Positions 37,061 through 46,899 of a stretch of DNA of 64,000 bases are shown in pieces; position 1 is the first letter of the stretch; each line of letters opens with the position of its first letter. This DNA is from Kosmotoga arenicorallina S304 (GTDB lineage: Bacteria; Thermotogota; Thermotogae; Petrotogales; Kosmotogaceae). Position numbers and translations under genes: made by a program. The stretch lies in assembly GCF_001636545.1 (NCBI RefSeq), contig NZ_JFHK01000015.1, positions 1-64,000 of the forward strand. Reading direction: 5' to 3'. The notes beneath the pieces are model-generated. The model saw nothing but the letters and a program-made list of their open reading frames with translations. It was not told where the DNA came from and did no database searches.

Positions 37061-38272
37061 TTGCCATTAGAAAAACATTGTTCTTTTTGTGGTAGGCCTG
37101 CTTCGCAGGTAAAAAAACTGATATCGGGCGCAGAGGGATACATTTGCGATGAATGTGTAGACCTTTTTCACGATATCCTGAAACAGGATGTAAAAACCAT
37201 AAGGGAATCAGGGAAAAAACTACCTACCCCGGCTGAAATTAAAACTGAGCTGGATAAATATGTAATAGGACAGGAAGCCGCTAAAAAGGCCATTTCTGTT
37301 GCGGTTTACAATCATTACAAACGGGTATTCAAAGGCGTGGAAGATGTAGAGATTGAGAAATCCAACATTATGCTTATCGGTCCAACGGGTTCCGGAAAAA
37401 CGCTTATTGCGAGAACCCTTGCCCGAATTCTCGATGTGCCCTTTGCCATAGCTGATGCTACGCCTCTTACAGAAGCCGGTTATGTTGGCGAAGATGTTGA
37501 AAACGTCATTTTAAGGCTTCTGCAATCTGCAAACTTTGATGTTGAAAGAGTCCAGTACGGAATTGTATATATAGATGAAATCGACAAAATAGCGAGAAAA
37601 TCACCCAATCCATCCATAACAAGGGATGTATCTGGCGAAGGGGTTCAGCAAGCCCTGCTGAAAATCGTGGAAGGTACCCTCGCGAATGTACCCCCGCAAG
37701 GTGGAAGGAAACGCCCCTATCAGGAATTTATCAAGGTTGATACATCCAACATACTTTTCATTGTTGGAGGAGCTTTTGATGGACTTGAGAATATAATCCA
37801 GGAGAGAATCCTTACATCCACTATGGGCTTTGGTGCGGAAATAAAGGGTAAAAGGGATTATCGAATCGGAGAGATCCTTTCACACGTAGGACCTGATGAT
37901 TTGATTCAGTACGGTCTTATTCCGGAATTTGTCGGACGTTTCCCCGTTCTCACGACCCTGAATGACCTGAATATCGAAGATCTGAAAAAGATAATGCTCG
38001 AACCGAAAAACGCGATCATAAAGCAGTACCAAAAACTTCTCGAGCTTGACGGCATTGAACTTGAATTAACAGAAGGTGCACTGGAAGCCATTGCAGAGAA
38101 AGCCCTTTCCCGGGGTACTGGAGCCAGGGCTTTGAAAAGCGTTATTGAAAGCGTCATGATGAATATCATGTTTGAAGCGCCGTCGATGAAAAATGTTGAA
38201 AAGGTTATTGTAACCCGGGAAGTTGTTGAAGGCCGCAAAGAAGCCAAAGTTATAAAGAGAGAATCTGCCTGA
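37061..38272 (+). CDS. clpX: ATP-dependent Clp protease ATP-binding subunit ClpX
   Basis: The 403-residue AAA+ unfoldase has an N-terminal zinc finger (CSFCG...CDEC), Walker A GPTGSGKT, Walker B YIDEIDKI and a sensor/RPEFVGRFP-like stretch PEFVGRF. It delivers substrates to ClpP, whose gene is not here. The AGGAGGG at 37047-37053 is only one base from ATG 37055 but seven from TTG 37061, so TTG is the more likely start. A TATAAT lies at 37025-37030. It overlaps tsaD. Confidence 0.95.
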   Translation: MPLEKHCSFCGRPASQVKKLISGAEGYICDECVDLFHDILKQDVKTIRESGKKLPTPAEIKTELDKYVIGQEAAKKAISVAVYNHYKRVFKGVEDVEIEKSNIMLIGPTGSGKTLIARTLARILDVPFAIADATPLTEAGYVGEDVENVILRLLQSANFDVERVQYGIVYIDEIDKIARKSPNPSITRDVSGEGVQQALLKIVEGTLANVPPQGGRKRPYQEFIKVDTSNILFIVGGAFDGLENIIQERILTSTMGFGAEIKGKRDYRIGEILSHVGPDDLIQYGLIPEFVGRFPVLTTLNDLNIEDLKKIMLEPKNAIIKQYQKLLELDGIELELTEGALEAIAEKALSRGTGARALKSVIESVMMNIMFEAPSMKNVEKVIVTREVVEGRKEAKVIKRESA

Positions 38273-39252
38273 TGAAAGTGCTTGCTATTGAAAGTTCTTG
38301 CGATGAAACAGCGATAGCGATTGTCGATGAAGGTAAGTTGATTTCAAATGTACTTGCCTCTCAGATTAAGATTCATCAGAAATTTGGTGGCGTAGTGCCT
38401 GAGCTCGCAGCCAGGCATCATCTTAGCAATATTGTTCCGCTTGTCGATGAGGCTTTTGAAAGAGCCGGGATATCCATAGAAGAAATAGATGTCTTTGCCG
38501 CAACCTATGGGCCAGGGCTTGTGGGTTCACTTCTGGTTGGCCTTTCCTTCGCCAAAGGACTCGCATTGGCTCTGAACAAGCCTTTTGTTGCTGTCAATCA
38601 TCTGCATGGACATCTATATGCGAATATGATCACCTTCCCAAAGTTGAGCCCACCTTTTCTAATGCTACTCGTATCTGGAGGTCATACAGAGCTATTCAAC
38701 GTGAATTCCTGGGACTCCTTTGAGAGAGTCGGGAAAACGCGAGATGACGCTGCTGGAGAAGCTTTTGACAAAGTGGCAAGGCTGCTGGGATTGAGTTATC
38801 CCGGCGGACCCGAAATAGAAAAACTCGCAAAGAAAGGAGAAGTGAAGTACAGCTTTCCCCGTTCTTTGCGTGAAAAAGGTAATTATGATTTCAGTTTCAG
38901 CGGTTTAAAAACCTCGGTGCTGTATTTTATAAAGAAGAACCCCGGTGCGAAAAAGGAAGATATCGCCGCTTCTTTTCAGGCTGCAGTGGTCGATTCCTTG
39001 CTAAGCAAAACCTTTGCAGCAGCGGAAAAGTATAGATTAAAGGACATTGTGTTTGCCGGAGGGGTTGCTGCTAACAGTTATCTAAGAGAAAAAGCCGGGC
39101 GGCTTTCTGAGGGGAAGTACAGCATCTATTTTCCTCCAATAGAGTTCTGCACTGATAACGCTGCTATGATCGCAATGGCAGCATACCATAAAGCAAAAAG
39201 GGGAGAATTCTCTCCCCTGGGTACCAATGCGATACCTTATCTCAAATTTTAG
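38272..39252 (+). CDS. tsaD: tRNA N6-adenosine threonylcarbamoyltransferase
   Basis: The 326-residue enzyme has the ASKHA fold: [11 protein letters not shown] at the start, [10 protein letters not shown], the HLHGH metal pair near 110, SGGHTEL, and [13 protein letters not shown]. It transfers threonylcarbamoyl to A37 of ANN-decoding tRNAs. The start ATG overlaps the clpX stop (TGATG). It overlaps the convergent FmdB gene by four bases at its end. Confidence 0.96.
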   Translation: MKVLAIESSCDETAIAIVDEGKLISNVLASQIKIHQKFGGVVPELAARHHLSNIVPLVDEAFERAGISIEEIDVFAATYGPGLVGSLLVGLSFAKGLALALNKPFVAVNHLHGHLYANMITFPKLSPPFLMLLVSGGHTELFNVNSWDSFERVGKTRDDAAGEAFDKVARLLGLSYPGGPEIEKLAKKGEVKYSFPRSLREKGNYDFSFSGLKTSVLYFIKKNPGAKKEDIAASFQAAVVDSLLSKTFAAAEKYRLKDIVFAGGVAANSYLREKAGRLSEGKYSIYFPPIEFCTDNAAMIAMAAYHKAKRGEFSPLGTNAIPYLKF

Positions 39253-39458
39253 TCTTCGGAACTCTTTGTTTTCTCGGAAGAACTTCGAGAATCGGTCGAA
39301 TAGAAACCACTTCCCTTAAACACGACTCCAACGCTTGCAATGGCCTTTCTCAATTTTCCCCCGCAGGAGGGACAGGTAGTTAAAGGTTCTTCGCTTATCT
39401 TCTGGAAGGCTTCGATTTCATTTGCGCACGATTCGCAGACGTATCTGTATCTTGGCAT
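39249..39458 (-). CDS. FmdB-type zinc-ribbon protein
   Basis: The 69-residue protein from ATG 39458 (GGAGGGGAAGCT site) starts [14 protein letters not shown] and has [12 protein letters not shown], the two CxxC knuckles of the FmdB/CxxC_CXXC_SSSS family. A Ser-rich tail ([16 protein letters not shown]) follows. It is probably a nucleic-acid or protein binder; its role is unknown. It follows the cupin gene on the same strand. Confidence 0.85.
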   Translation of the reverse strand: MPRYRYVCESCANEIEAFQKISEEPLTTCPSCGGKLRKAIASVGVVFKGSGFYSTDSRSSSEKTKSSED

Positions 39459-39474
39459 AGCTTCCCCTCCTTTT

Positions 39475-39834
39475 CTATTCTTCAGCGTATTCAGGAATGA
39501 CACAGATGAACTTCAGTGCCTCCTTGCTGTCATTTCTGAACTGGTGAACCACATTACCCGGAACGTATACGAAAGAACCTGTTTCAGCAATTCTATCACC
39601 ATCGGGAGTGACAACTGTTGCGGTCCCGGATAAAATGTACACTTCGTGTTCCCAATCATGTGAGTGTTTCGGACTATGGCCGCCCGGGGCAACTGTAAAG
39701 AGCCTCATGACAAAATTCGGAGCGCCAAGATTCTTGCCTATCAATACCCTTTTTTCAACGCCTTTTATCTCTTTATTATCAAACTTCTGAGGTTTTATTT
39801 CGAGAGATTTTCCTATGATTATTTTGTCTTTCAT
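39475..39834 (-). CDS. Single-domain cupin
   Basis: The 119-residue cupin has the metal-binding set SPKHSHDWEHE and a later VPGNVVHQFRN. Its N-terminal EIKGVEKRVLIGKNLGAPNFVMRLF fits TM1287-like thermophile cupins. Substrate unknown. The start has a good GGGAGG site; its first 56 bases overlap the end of jag, which encodes a basic tail in another frame. Confidence 0.88.
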   Translation of the reverse strand: MKDKIIIGKSLEIKPQKFDNKEIKGVEKRVLIGKNLGAPNFVMRLFTVAPGGHSPKHSHDWEHEVYILSGTATVVTPDGDRIAETGSFVYVPGNVVHQFRNDSKEALKFICVIPEYAEE

Positions 39835-40495
39835 TTGTCAAACGCCTCCCGTAGCTTTTTCGGTATGGTTTCTTAGAAACAAATTCAATTACAACCCTTC
39901 TGTAGGGTTCAAGTCCTACAGAATAGCTTTTCAGGTTTCTATATTTTGATACGACTTCGTGTACTATTCTTCTCTCTTTAGCGAACATGGGCTCGAGCTC
40001 CACTCTTCTTCTGTTTTGAATAACAAGCTGCGCCATTTTGTAGGCAAGGTTTTCAACATTTTGCCTTCTTTCTTCTTTGTAATTCCCGACATCTACAGAA
40101 ACGTTTAGCTTAACATCGGAAAGCCTGTTTGCATATATGCTTACTATGTGCTGAAAAGCACTGACAGTTTTTCCATGCCTTCCAATCAATCTGGATACCT
40201 CTATTCCTTTTATGTCGATGAAAATGGTTTTTCTCTCGATTTTGATATCAAAAACCACATCTTTGTTGAAGTGTTTCAATATTCCTTCGAGATATTCTCC
40301 TATTTTCCTCTCGAAATAGTTGGGTAAAAGCTGAACTTCGATAACCGCTTCCTTACCGCCCAGAAAGCCTAAAAAACCTTTTGAGCCTTTCTCTACTACC
40401 TTGACGTTTAATTCATCTTCATAAGCGTCGTACTTTGAAATTGCCGTTCTTACCGCTTCTTCAACGCTCGGAGCTTTAATCGTATCGAGTTTCAC
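39779..40495 (-). CDS. jag: RNA-binding protein KhpB/Jag
   Basis: The 238-residue protein has a Jag-N domain (about 1-50, with VKVVEKGSKGFLGFLGGKEA), a KH domain (about 75-145, IGRHGKTVSAFQHIV) and an R3H domain with RRIVHEVV. It binds RNA and works with KhpA in cell-wall and division control. It follows yidC, as usual. A basic tail ends the protein and overlaps the cupin start. Confidence 0.92.
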   Translation of the reverse strand: MKLDTIKAPSVEEAVRTAISKYDAYEDELNVKVVEKGSKGFLGFLGGKEAVIEVQLLPNYFERKIGEYLEGILKHFNKDVVFDIKIERKTIFIDIKGIEVSRLIGRHGKTVSAFQHIVSIYANRLSDVKLNVSVDVGNYKEERRQNVENLAYKMAQLVIQNRRRVELEPMFAKERRIVHEVVSKYRNLKSYSVGLEPYRRVVIEFVSKKPYRKSYGRRLTNERQNNHRKISRNKTSEV

Positions 40496-40527
40496 GCCAG
40501 AGCACCTCCTGAATCTAAGACGATATC

Positions 40528-41859
40528 TTATTTAGCGGGTTTTGGTGGAAGACCTAAAACCTCTCTCATCGAAATCCCTTTCATGCCGAATTTTCTGTAA
40601 ACATAGATGGTGATGAGCAACTGGATAATACTGTTTGTAGCGTAGTAAATAAATAAACCCGTTGGCAAAGTGTAGAAAAGGAAGGGGAAGACCATGGACA
40701 TTATCATTGACTGTCTGGCGGTCTTTCCATCCTGGCTGGTAACCGTGGCAAGGTATATGCCCGTCACGATACTGATCAATATCAAAAGACTGTTCTGCAA
40801 AAAGCCACCGGAGGAAAGATCAGACCAGATAAGGAATTTAGGTGCGTAAGCAAACATTTCGCTGAAATACCTTATTACCGAGTAAAGCACGAAAAACACC
40901 GGCAGCTGAATGAGCAAGGTCAAACAGCCTGTTGCGGGGTTAATGTGCTTTTCCCTGTATAGAGCCATGAGAGCCTGTTGCTGTTTTTGTGGGTCTTTGT
41001 ACTTCTTGCGAATTTTTTCTATTTCTGGCTGTACTTTCCGCATCTCTATCATGGATTTGGTTTGAACATGGTACAGAGGATAAAGCACTAACCTTACAAC
41101 GAGGGTGAACAGGATAATCGCCCAGCCAAAATTGCCGGTTAGCTTGAACAGATAATACAGGAAGACAACAAGGCCGTGGTGGATGTAGCTGAAAAATCCC
41201 AAAGCCCCAACCTCAGAAAGATTCTGCTTTATCGTGTCATATAGCTCTGGAATTGCCTCTGATATGTATACGAGCTTCACCGGACCTGCATAGACCTTTA
41301 TAGAACCACTACCACTTTTTGTGTTCAAGATGCCATCAGAGAAAACCGCATCTGTTGAATAAAGTGTCATTAAAGATTTGGGCTTTCCAAGGTAGCTCAT
41401 GTGATAACTATTTGGGTCGAAGGTCTTCGTATTTGAGATATATGGAAAAGTCATGGATATAGGCTCTGAGAAACTATATTGAACCTCAAAATCATAGTAA
41501 GGGTTATCGTATATTACAAAGGTCTTTGTACCCTTTTCATAATCAAATCTGATAATAAAAGCCCCGCTAACTTCGTCTCTGAATGCAGTGTGAGATATGG
41601 GGATGAGTTCGGTATCTCCAACGAAAACATTGAAACCATCGTTTCCATAGCGGGATATGAGATCAGTGCTTCTATCCACTTTAATATATATGTCCTTAAG
41701 CACTCCAAGATTCAGATCAAAGGATATGACAAAGGTTTTGCTTTCTAGAGTAAATGTCCCGTCAGTTCCTTCCTTTGTTGTCATATCATAGGCAAACAAT
41801 GTGGAAGTGAAAAGCATTACAACGGAGAGTAGAAGGATGCTAAAAACCTGTTTTTTCAT
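40528..41859 (-). CDS. yidC: Membrane protein insertase YidC
   Basis: The 443-residue protein starts at ATG 41859 (GAGGAAGAAAA site) with a membrane segment (about 4-22), then a periplasmic domain of ~190 residues. Five C-terminal helices follow, including the conserved [20 protein letters not shown] region and the [19 protein letters not shown] segment. It inserts membrane proteins alone or with Sec. Its long periplasmic domain fits a didermal lineage. It overlaps yidD by 20 bases. Confidence 0.94.
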   Translation of the reverse strand: MKKQVFSILLLSVVMLFTSTLFAYDMTTKEGTDGTFTLESKTFVISFDLNLGVLKDIYIKVDRSTDLISRYGNDGFNVFVGDTELIPISHTAFRDEVSGAFIIRFDYEKGTKTFVIYDNPYYDFEVQYSFSEPISMTFPYISNTKTFDPNSYHMSYLGKPKSLMTLYSTDAVFSDGILNTKSGSGSIKVYAGPVKLVYISEAIPELYDTIKQNLSEVGALGFFSYIHHGLVVFLYYLFKLTGNFGWAIILFTLVVRLVLYPLYHVQTKSMIEMRKVQPEIEKIRKKYKDPQKQQQALMALYREKHINPATGCLTLLIQLPVFFVLYSVIRYFSEMFAYAPKFLIWSDLSSGGFLQNSLLILISIVTGIYLATVTSQDGKTARQSMIMSMVFPFLFYTLPTGLFIYYATNSIIQLLITIYVYRKFGMKGISMREVLGLPPKPAK

Positions 41860-42118
41860 TTTTCTTCCTCCTCGGAAATGAAAGTGTGATGTGGAATTCC
41901 TTCGGCACGGGATCATTCCCGCCTGGATTGAATGGGTTACAGCGCAAAACGCGCCATGTACCAAGTAACAATCCTCTGAAAAAGCCAAAGCGCTCTATGG
42001 ATTGGTACATATAAGTAGAGCAGGTAGGCGTAAACCTGCAACTGGGAGGTTTTAACGGAGAGATGTACTTTTTATAGAACTCAATTAATTTCAGTGCCGT
42101 TGTTTTTGCAATTCTCAT
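41840..42118 (-). CDS. yidD: Membrane protein insertion efficiency factor YidD
   Basis: The 92-residue protein has [24 protein letters not shown] and the [14 protein letters not shown] end, both hallmark motifs. ATG 42118 follows AAGGAA; an earlier ATG at 42136 is possible. It lies inside the rnpA end by 38 bases. It helps YidC insertion. Confidence 0.92.
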   Translation of the reverse strand: MRIAKTTALKLIEFYKKYISPLKPPSCRFTPTCSTYMYQSIERFGFFRGLLLGTWRVLRCNPFNPGGNDPVPKEFHITLSFPRRKKNEKTGF

Positions 42119-42497
42119 TTTTTCCTTGCTTTTCATCGATTCGTCTCGCAATCCTCAACAATCTTTCACAGAGCATGTGATAGTCAACTTTGTTGCACTT
42201 AAACGAGTCTGATAAATCTTTTCTCGCAATAAAGAGTATATCATAGCCTTTGGGAAAAACCGCCTTGTTTCTTCTGAATACCTCTTTTACAAGCCTTCTT
42301 AATCGATTCCGGTCATGTGCTTTCCCAAATTTCTTTTTCACCGATATACCTATACGAGAAAAAGGCAGACTGTTCTTGATATATATTACAACAAAAAAAG
42401 GGTCTTGAATTACATCGCCTTGCCTGAACACCCTATCAAAGTCTGCCTTCTTTCTCAGCCTTTCTTCCCTTTTTAAGAATGCTCTTTCAGGTGTCAC
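42081..42497 (-). CDS. rnpA: Ribonuclease P protein component
   Basis: The 138-residue protein has the RNR motif in [16 protein letters not shown] and [15 protein letters not shown]. It assists the RNase P RNA in tRNA 5' maturation. GTG 42497 overlaps the rpmH stop (GTGA), so translation is coupled. It has a longer N-terminus ([11 protein letters not shown]) than most. The RNA partner is not in this window. Confidence 0.93.
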   Translation of the reverse strand: MTPERAFLKREERLRKKADFDRVFRQGDVIQDPFFVVIYIKNSLPFSRIGISVKKKFGKAHDRNRLRRLVKEVFRRNKAVFPKGYDILFIARKDLSDSFKCNKVDYHMLCERLLRIARRIDEKQGKNENCKNNGTEIN

Positions 42498-42628
42498 ACA
42501 GCCAGTCTCTTTCTTCCCTTTCTGCGCCTTCGAGCAAGAATAGCTCTACCAGACTTACTACGGCTTCTCACAAGAAAACCATGAGTCCTCTTTCTCTTGA
42601 TCCTTGATGGCTGATATGTTCTTTTCAC
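42494..42628 (-). CDS. rpmH: 50S ribosomal protein L34
   Basis: A short gene of 44 residues: [18 protein letters not shown] and then [19 protein letters not shown]. It is basic and matches L34. GTG 42628 follows AAAGGAGGTAGACCC. It leads the rpmH-rnpA-yidD-yidC-jag unit, driven by a consensus promoter. Confidence 0.96.
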   Translation of the reverse strand: MKRTYQPSRIKRKRTHGFLVRSRSKSGRAILARRRRKGRKRLAV

Positions 42629-42660
42629 GGGTCTACCTCCTTTTTTCGCTGTCCTTACTC

Positions 42661-42689
42661 ATTATACGTATCACTTAAAAAGCTGTCAA
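42661..42689 (-). promoter_or_regulatory. Consensus promoter for the rpmH operon
   Basis: On the minus strand TTGACA (plus 42684-42689), 17 bases and TATAAT (plus 42661-42666) lie about 33 bases before the rpmH start codon. Both boxes are perfect. Confidence 0.87.
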
Positions 42690-42808
42690 GAAGGTTATTT
42701 TAAGATTAGTTGTGATTTTGAATATTTTCTTCAACTCGGGAGAATTTCATTAAGAATAGTGAAATCAGCAGATAGTATAATTAATGAGAAGAAATTTGAG
42801 GTGATTAA

Positions 42809-44398
42809 ATGATATTGACTTTAAGAGGCAAAAACTTTCTAACCTTTCCGGAGTTTTACATGGAGTTTTCAACGGGTATGAATGCAATCACCGGAGAATC
42901 CGGAGCGGGAAAAACTGTTTTATTAAGAGCCTTAAAGGTGATAACCGGCAAGGCTATCGATCAGAATGTGGAGCCCGGAAGCTTTGTAGAAGCAACCTTT
43001 TTAGGAGATGAAACGGTTTTTGCAAGAGCCTCTGAGCTCGGACTTGACTTTGATGGTGAGGAATTTCTCGTCAGGGTTGATTTTCATCCTCAGAAGACTC
43101 TTTACAGGTTGAACGGCCATATTATTCCCAGGCAACTGGTGAAAGAATTACTGGACGGGCATATAGAAATCCACTCCCAGCATGGGAGCGTGAAGCTACT
43201 TGATCCCTCCAGACATCATTTGATACTCGATAAAGTCATATCAAGCAATTTGATCCGCGATTATGAGAAAAAATACAACCAGCTTATCTCTATCAGGAGA
43301 GCTCTCGGAAAGCTTCATGTAGATCCTTCGGCTATTGAAAGGGAAAAGGATTTTACCCAATACCAAATTGCAGAAATCGATAACGCTCGGCTAAATCCAG
43401 CAGAAGACAACGAGGTTGAACTGAAATATAAAAAAGCACAGAATGCAAAAATCCTCCAGCAAAACTTTGAAAATCTCGTGAATATTTTGAAAGAAGCTGA
43501 CGACTCAGCTTATGTAAAACTTTCGACAGCTATAAGGGAATTAAACCGCTTCCGCTCGCTGGGATACGATGATCTTTTAGAACACGCCCAGCTTGCCCTT
43601 GAAGAAATTGGCTATTTGCACGATATGCTGACAAATGAAATGGAAACCTTTGAAATCGATGAAGAAGAGCTTGTCAGGCTTGAAGAAAGGCTTAATCTTA
43701 TTCAATCGCTTAAGCGGAAATATGGAAGCACCGTTGAAGAGATCCTTGAGATGAAGAAGGAACTCGAATCGAAACTCAAAGAGCTTCAGGAACTTGAAAA
43801 CAAAAAAAAGGAACTGTTGAATATGGAAAAAGAGCTTCTTGAAGAATTAGAAAATCTTGGATCTCAACTTGATAAAGAGCGAAAAAAAGTCGCTGAAAAG
43901 CTCTATAAAGAAATTAAGAAGCATCTACATGATTTGAGAATGCCTTCGGCAGCATTGGAATTTAGATTTTTCCCGGAGCCTTCTCCTATGGTTTATGGAA
44001 CTTCCAGAGTGGTACTTTTTGTTCGAACCAATCCTGGTGCTGACTTCATGGAATTGGGTTCCGTAGCTTCAGGTGGGGAGCTGTCGAGGATCATACTTGC
44101 CATTGAAGCGGCGGTAAAGGACAGTCTTGATCTTGGGACAATTGTGTTTGATGAAATTGACGCCGGTGTTGGCGCAAGACAGGGTCATATTCTGGCTGAA
44201 AAGCTTAACGAAATAGCCAAAAGCACCCAGTGTGTGGTGATTACACATTTGCCACAAATCGCTGAAAAAGCCAGAAAGCATTTTGCAGTGACTAAAAAGA
44301 CCACAGATACCTTTGCTTACTCGAATATTGTGGAACTGACACCCGAGGAAAGAAAAAAAGAAATCAAAGATATGATAGGAAAATTAGAGGTGAGATGA
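42809..44398 (+). CDS. recN: DNA repair protein RecN
   Basis: The 529-residue SMC-like ATPase has Walker A GESGAGKT (29-36), a central coiled coil (about 300-360), signature SGGELSR and Walker B IVFDEIDAG. It organises DNA ends in double-strand break repair. A TATAAT at 42776-42781 may be its -10 box. It overlaps the next HEAT gene by four bases. Confidence 0.93.
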   Translation: MILTLRGKNFLTFPEFYMEFSTGMNAITGESGAGKTVLLRALKVITGKAIDQNVEPGSFVEATFLGDETVFARASELGLDFDGEEFLVRVDFHPQKTLYRLNGHIIPRQLVKELLDGHIEIHSQHGSVKLLDPSRHHLILDKVISSNLIRDYEKKYNQLISIRRALGKLHVDPSAIEREKDFTQYQIAEIDNARLNPAEDNEVELKYKKAQNAKILQQNFENLVNILKEADDSAYVKLSTAIRELNRFRSLGYDDLLEHAQLALEEIGYLHDMLTNEMETFEIDEEELVRLEERLNLIQSLKRKYGSTVEEILEMKKELESKLKELQELENKKKELLNMEKELLEELENLGSQLDKERKKVAEKLYKEIKKHLHDLRMPSAALEFRFFPEPSPMVYGTSRVVLFVRTNPGADFMELGSVASGGELSRIILAIEAAVKDSLDLGTIVFDEIDAGVGARQGHILAEKLNEIAKSTQCVVITHLPQIAEKARKHFAVTKKTTDTFAYSNIVELTPEERKKEIKDMIGKLEVR

Positions 44399-45042
44399 TG
44401 GACAGGAATGAATTGATAAGAAAAATAGTAGAAGAAAAAGGTGCAGAAGCCATCCCGATTTTACTGGAACTCTTGAGGAAGGAAGATGATGCCACTGCTC
44501 AGATTTGCCTTGATGCTTTGGCTCAAATTGGTGAAGAAGGCCGAATGGCACTTATAAATGAATTGAAGCGGATCGTGAAGGAAGGCATCATGAACGATAT
44601 TACAGCCCTTTACATAGCCGACCGTTTGGGAGACCTACACGAAAAAAGAGCCGCTTCCACTCTTTATTCCCTGCTTCAGTTTTACGATGATGAAAATGCG
44701 CAGGTTGTCATTTACGAAGCCCTGGCAAAGCTTGGCGAAGGAGAAAGGGTTGTGGATGTGCTAACGTTGTTCCTTGAGGAAGGCGAAAATCAGGAGTTCA
44801 TCGACCAGTTGATAATGGCGCTGAGCCACACAAAATCCATAAAAGCGCTTAAAGCTCTTGTAAAGCTCTATTCAAGGGAAAACCTTGATAGAGGTACAAA
44901 GGCATTCATACTGGAAGGAATTCAGATGCTTGTAATGGACAGGCCTGAATTCAAGGAAGTACTCGGCACCCTGGAAAAGGGTGATGAGATACTTGAAAAG
45001 CTCTACCTCTGGAGAAAGGAAAACAGGGGAAATGGACACTGA
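44395..45042 (+). CDS. Small HEAT-repeat protein
   Basis: The 215-residue helical protein has repeats such as AQICLDALAQIGEEG and AQVVIYEALAKLGEGE, typical of HEAT/PBS lyase-type repeats. A scaffold role is likely. It is coupled to recN (ATGATG) and overlaps murB by eleven bases. The second start codon (44398) is also possible. Confidence 0.75.
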   Translation: MMDRNELIRKIVEEKGAEAIPILLELLRKEDDATAQICLDALAQIGEEGRMALINELKRIVKEGIMNDITALYIADRLGDLHEKRAASTLYSLLQFYDDENAQVVIYEALAKLGEGERVVDVLTLFLEEGENQEFIDQLIMALSHTKSIKALKALVKLYSRENLDRGTKAFILEGIQMLVMDRPEFKEVLGTLEKGDEILEKLYLWRKENRGNGH

Positions 45043-45937
45043 ACTTTTTGAAAAGCTTTACCTCGCTGGCTGCCAGATACTGCCTGACGTAAAGCTGTCA
45101 GAATATACAACGATCAGGATAGGCGGGCCAGCAAGGGCAGTGATCTTTCCGCAGAATTTGGATGCTTTCATAGATACGTTGAGCATACTCGCAGAAAAAA
45201 ATGAACACTACAAAATTCTCGGTGGAGGCTCAAACGTAGTCCCGCCTGATGAGTACAAGGGCATTGTAGTAAGCACAAGAGCCCTTACAGGAGCGAAGTT
45301 TAGCGGGAACCGTGCGGTTGTCGATTGTGGGCTCGGCATTCAGCGCTTGATAAGACTTGCCGCTTCACATGGGCTTTCCGGTCTTGAATTCCTTTCTGGC
45401 CTTCCGGGGAGTCTCGGGGGTGCACTGTTCATGAATGCAGGCGCCTTTGGTGGCGAGATAGGAGATCTGGTGGAAGAAGTTGCAGTTCTCGATGACGGTT
45501 TCAATATAAAACTTCTAAAAGCTGAGGAAATAGAGTTCTCTTATCGCTCGAGCTCCCTGAGTAATTATGTTATTTTAAATGCCACTCTGAAATTCAGTTA
45601 CGCTCAACCCGAAAAAGTGTTAAAGGAAATGGAGCACATATTAAAAAGGAGGTTAGAAAAGCAGCCTCTTGACCAGCCAAGTGCTGGGAGCACATTCAAA
45701 AGGCCACGAAAGGACTTTTATGTAGGGACAACAATTGATGCCCTTGGCCTTAAGGGATTGAGGGTAGGTGGAGCTGAAATTTCCCGGAAACACGCAGGAT
45801 TTATTGTAAACCGGGGAAAGGCTACCCAGGAAGATGTGGTGAGGTTGATAGAGAGGGTACGGGAAATTGTATATTCGACTTACAATGTTAAACTTGAAAC
45901 AGAGGTAGAAATATGGAAGGGGGGATCATATGCCTGA
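45032..45937 (+). CDS. murB: UDP-N-acetylenolpyruvoylglucosamine reductase
   Basis: The 301-residue flavoprotein has YTTIRIGGPARAV, SGLPGSLGGALFMNAGAFGGE, the FAD/active-site QPSAGSTFKRP and VGGAEISRKHAGFIVN with the catalytic Glu region. It reduces the enolpyruvyl group to make UDP-MurNAc. ATG 45032 follows AGGGGA; upstream in-frame starts lie in the HEAT gene. It overlaps hflK by eight bases. Confidence 0.95.
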   Translation: MDTELFEKLYLAGCQILPDVKLSEYTTIRIGGPARAVIFPQNLDAFIDTLSILAEKNEHYKILGGGSNVVPPDEYKGIVVSTRALTGAKFSGNRAVVDCGLGIQRLIRLAASHGLSGLEFLSGLPGSLGGALFMNAGAFGGEIGDLVEEVAVLDDGFNIKLLKAEEIEFSYRSSSLSNYVILNATLKFSYAQPEKVLKEMEHILKRRLEKQPLDQPSAGSTFKRPRKDFYVGTTIDALGLKGLRVGGAEISRKHAGFIVNRGKATQEDVVRLIERVREIVYSTYNVKLETEVEIWKGGSYA

Positions 45938-46898
45938 TGATTTCAACGAAGATTTTGAAATGCCTAAGAAAAGGCAGCCGATAAAGCTCACAGTTGGCTT
46001 TATCTGGATTATTGTGCTGATCATCATTGCGATTTATTTCCTGTCGGGTTTTTTCTTTGTAGGACCGGCAGAAGTCGGTCTGGTAAAAAGGTTCGGGGCA
46101 TATCGCATATCAGTTGGGCCTGGCCTACATTATCACCTGCCCACGCCGATAGAAAGTGTTGTGAAAGTGAACACATCAGCTCTCCGAAAAGAGGAAATCG
46201 GTTTTAGAACAATTACACCAGGAAGCTACAGGTCCTATGAAGACGAAGCTCTTATGCTTACAAACGATGGCAACATAGTATATGTCGAAGCCGTTGTGCA
46301 ATACTATGTGCTTGAGCCTGAAAAGTTCGCTTTCAACCTTGTTGACCCGTCGGTTATAGTGAGGTTCACCACTGAAGCCGTCATGAGGGAAGAGGTCGCT
46401 GCAGTGGGAATAAACGATATCCTTACGGTGCAAAGAGAAAGCATTTCCAACAAAGCCGCAGAGAGAATTCGCGAAGAACTTGAAAAGATCAACGCGGGTA
46501 TTGCCGTGAAAAACGTTTATTTGCAAGAAGTCAGTCCGCCGTCGCAGGTCATTGCAGCTTTTGACGATGTAAACAACGCAAAGCAGGACAAAGAAAAGCT
46601 TATAAACGAGGCTGAAAGATACAAGAACGACGTAGTCCCGAAAGCTCAGGGAAACGCCGCAAAAATGTTGAGAGAAGCCGAAGCCTATGCTCAGGAAAAA
46701 TATTTAAAGGCCTTCGGGCAAGCGCAAAGGTTTAAGAGCATCCTGAAAGAATACGAAAAGGCTCCCGAGATAACGAAGAAGAGGCTGTACCTTGAAATGT
46801 TGAATAGTATCCTGAGCAGCAGTGAGAAGTACGTCATTACCGGCGATTCCGGAGTGTTGAAACTGCTCAACCTCCCGTTAATGGAAGGGGGGAATTGA
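45930..46898 (+). CDS. hflK: HflK, SPFH-domain membrane protease regulator
   Basis: The 322-residue protein has one N-terminal membrane helix (about 21-43), an SPFH domain (VGPAEVGLVKRFGAYRIS) and a coiled-coil C-terminal part with NEAERYKNDVVPKAQG. With HflC it surrounds and modulates FtsH. It is coupled to murB and followed one base later by hflC. Confidence 0.93.
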   Translation: MPDDFNEDFEMPKKRQPIKLTVGFIWIIVLIIIAIYFLSGFFFVGPAEVGLVKRFGAYRISVGPGLHYHLPTPIESVVKVNTSALRKEEIGFRTITPGSYRSYEDEALMLTNDGNIVYVEAVVQYYVLEPEKFAFNLVDPSVIVRFTTEAVMREEVAAVGINDILTVQRESISNKAAERIREELEKINAGIAVKNVYLQEVSPPSQVIAAFDDVNNAKQDKEKLINEAERYKNDVVPKAQGNAAKMLREAEAYAQEKYLKAFGQAQRFKSILKEYEKAPEITKKRLYLEMLNSILSSSEKYVITGDSGVLKLLNLPLMEGGN

Positions 46899-46899
46899 T

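Noticed and set aside
42629-42808. Replication origin beside rpmH
   Set aside because: dnaA is absent and no DnaA-box cluster is seen; the gap holds the rpmH promoter and the recN leader only.
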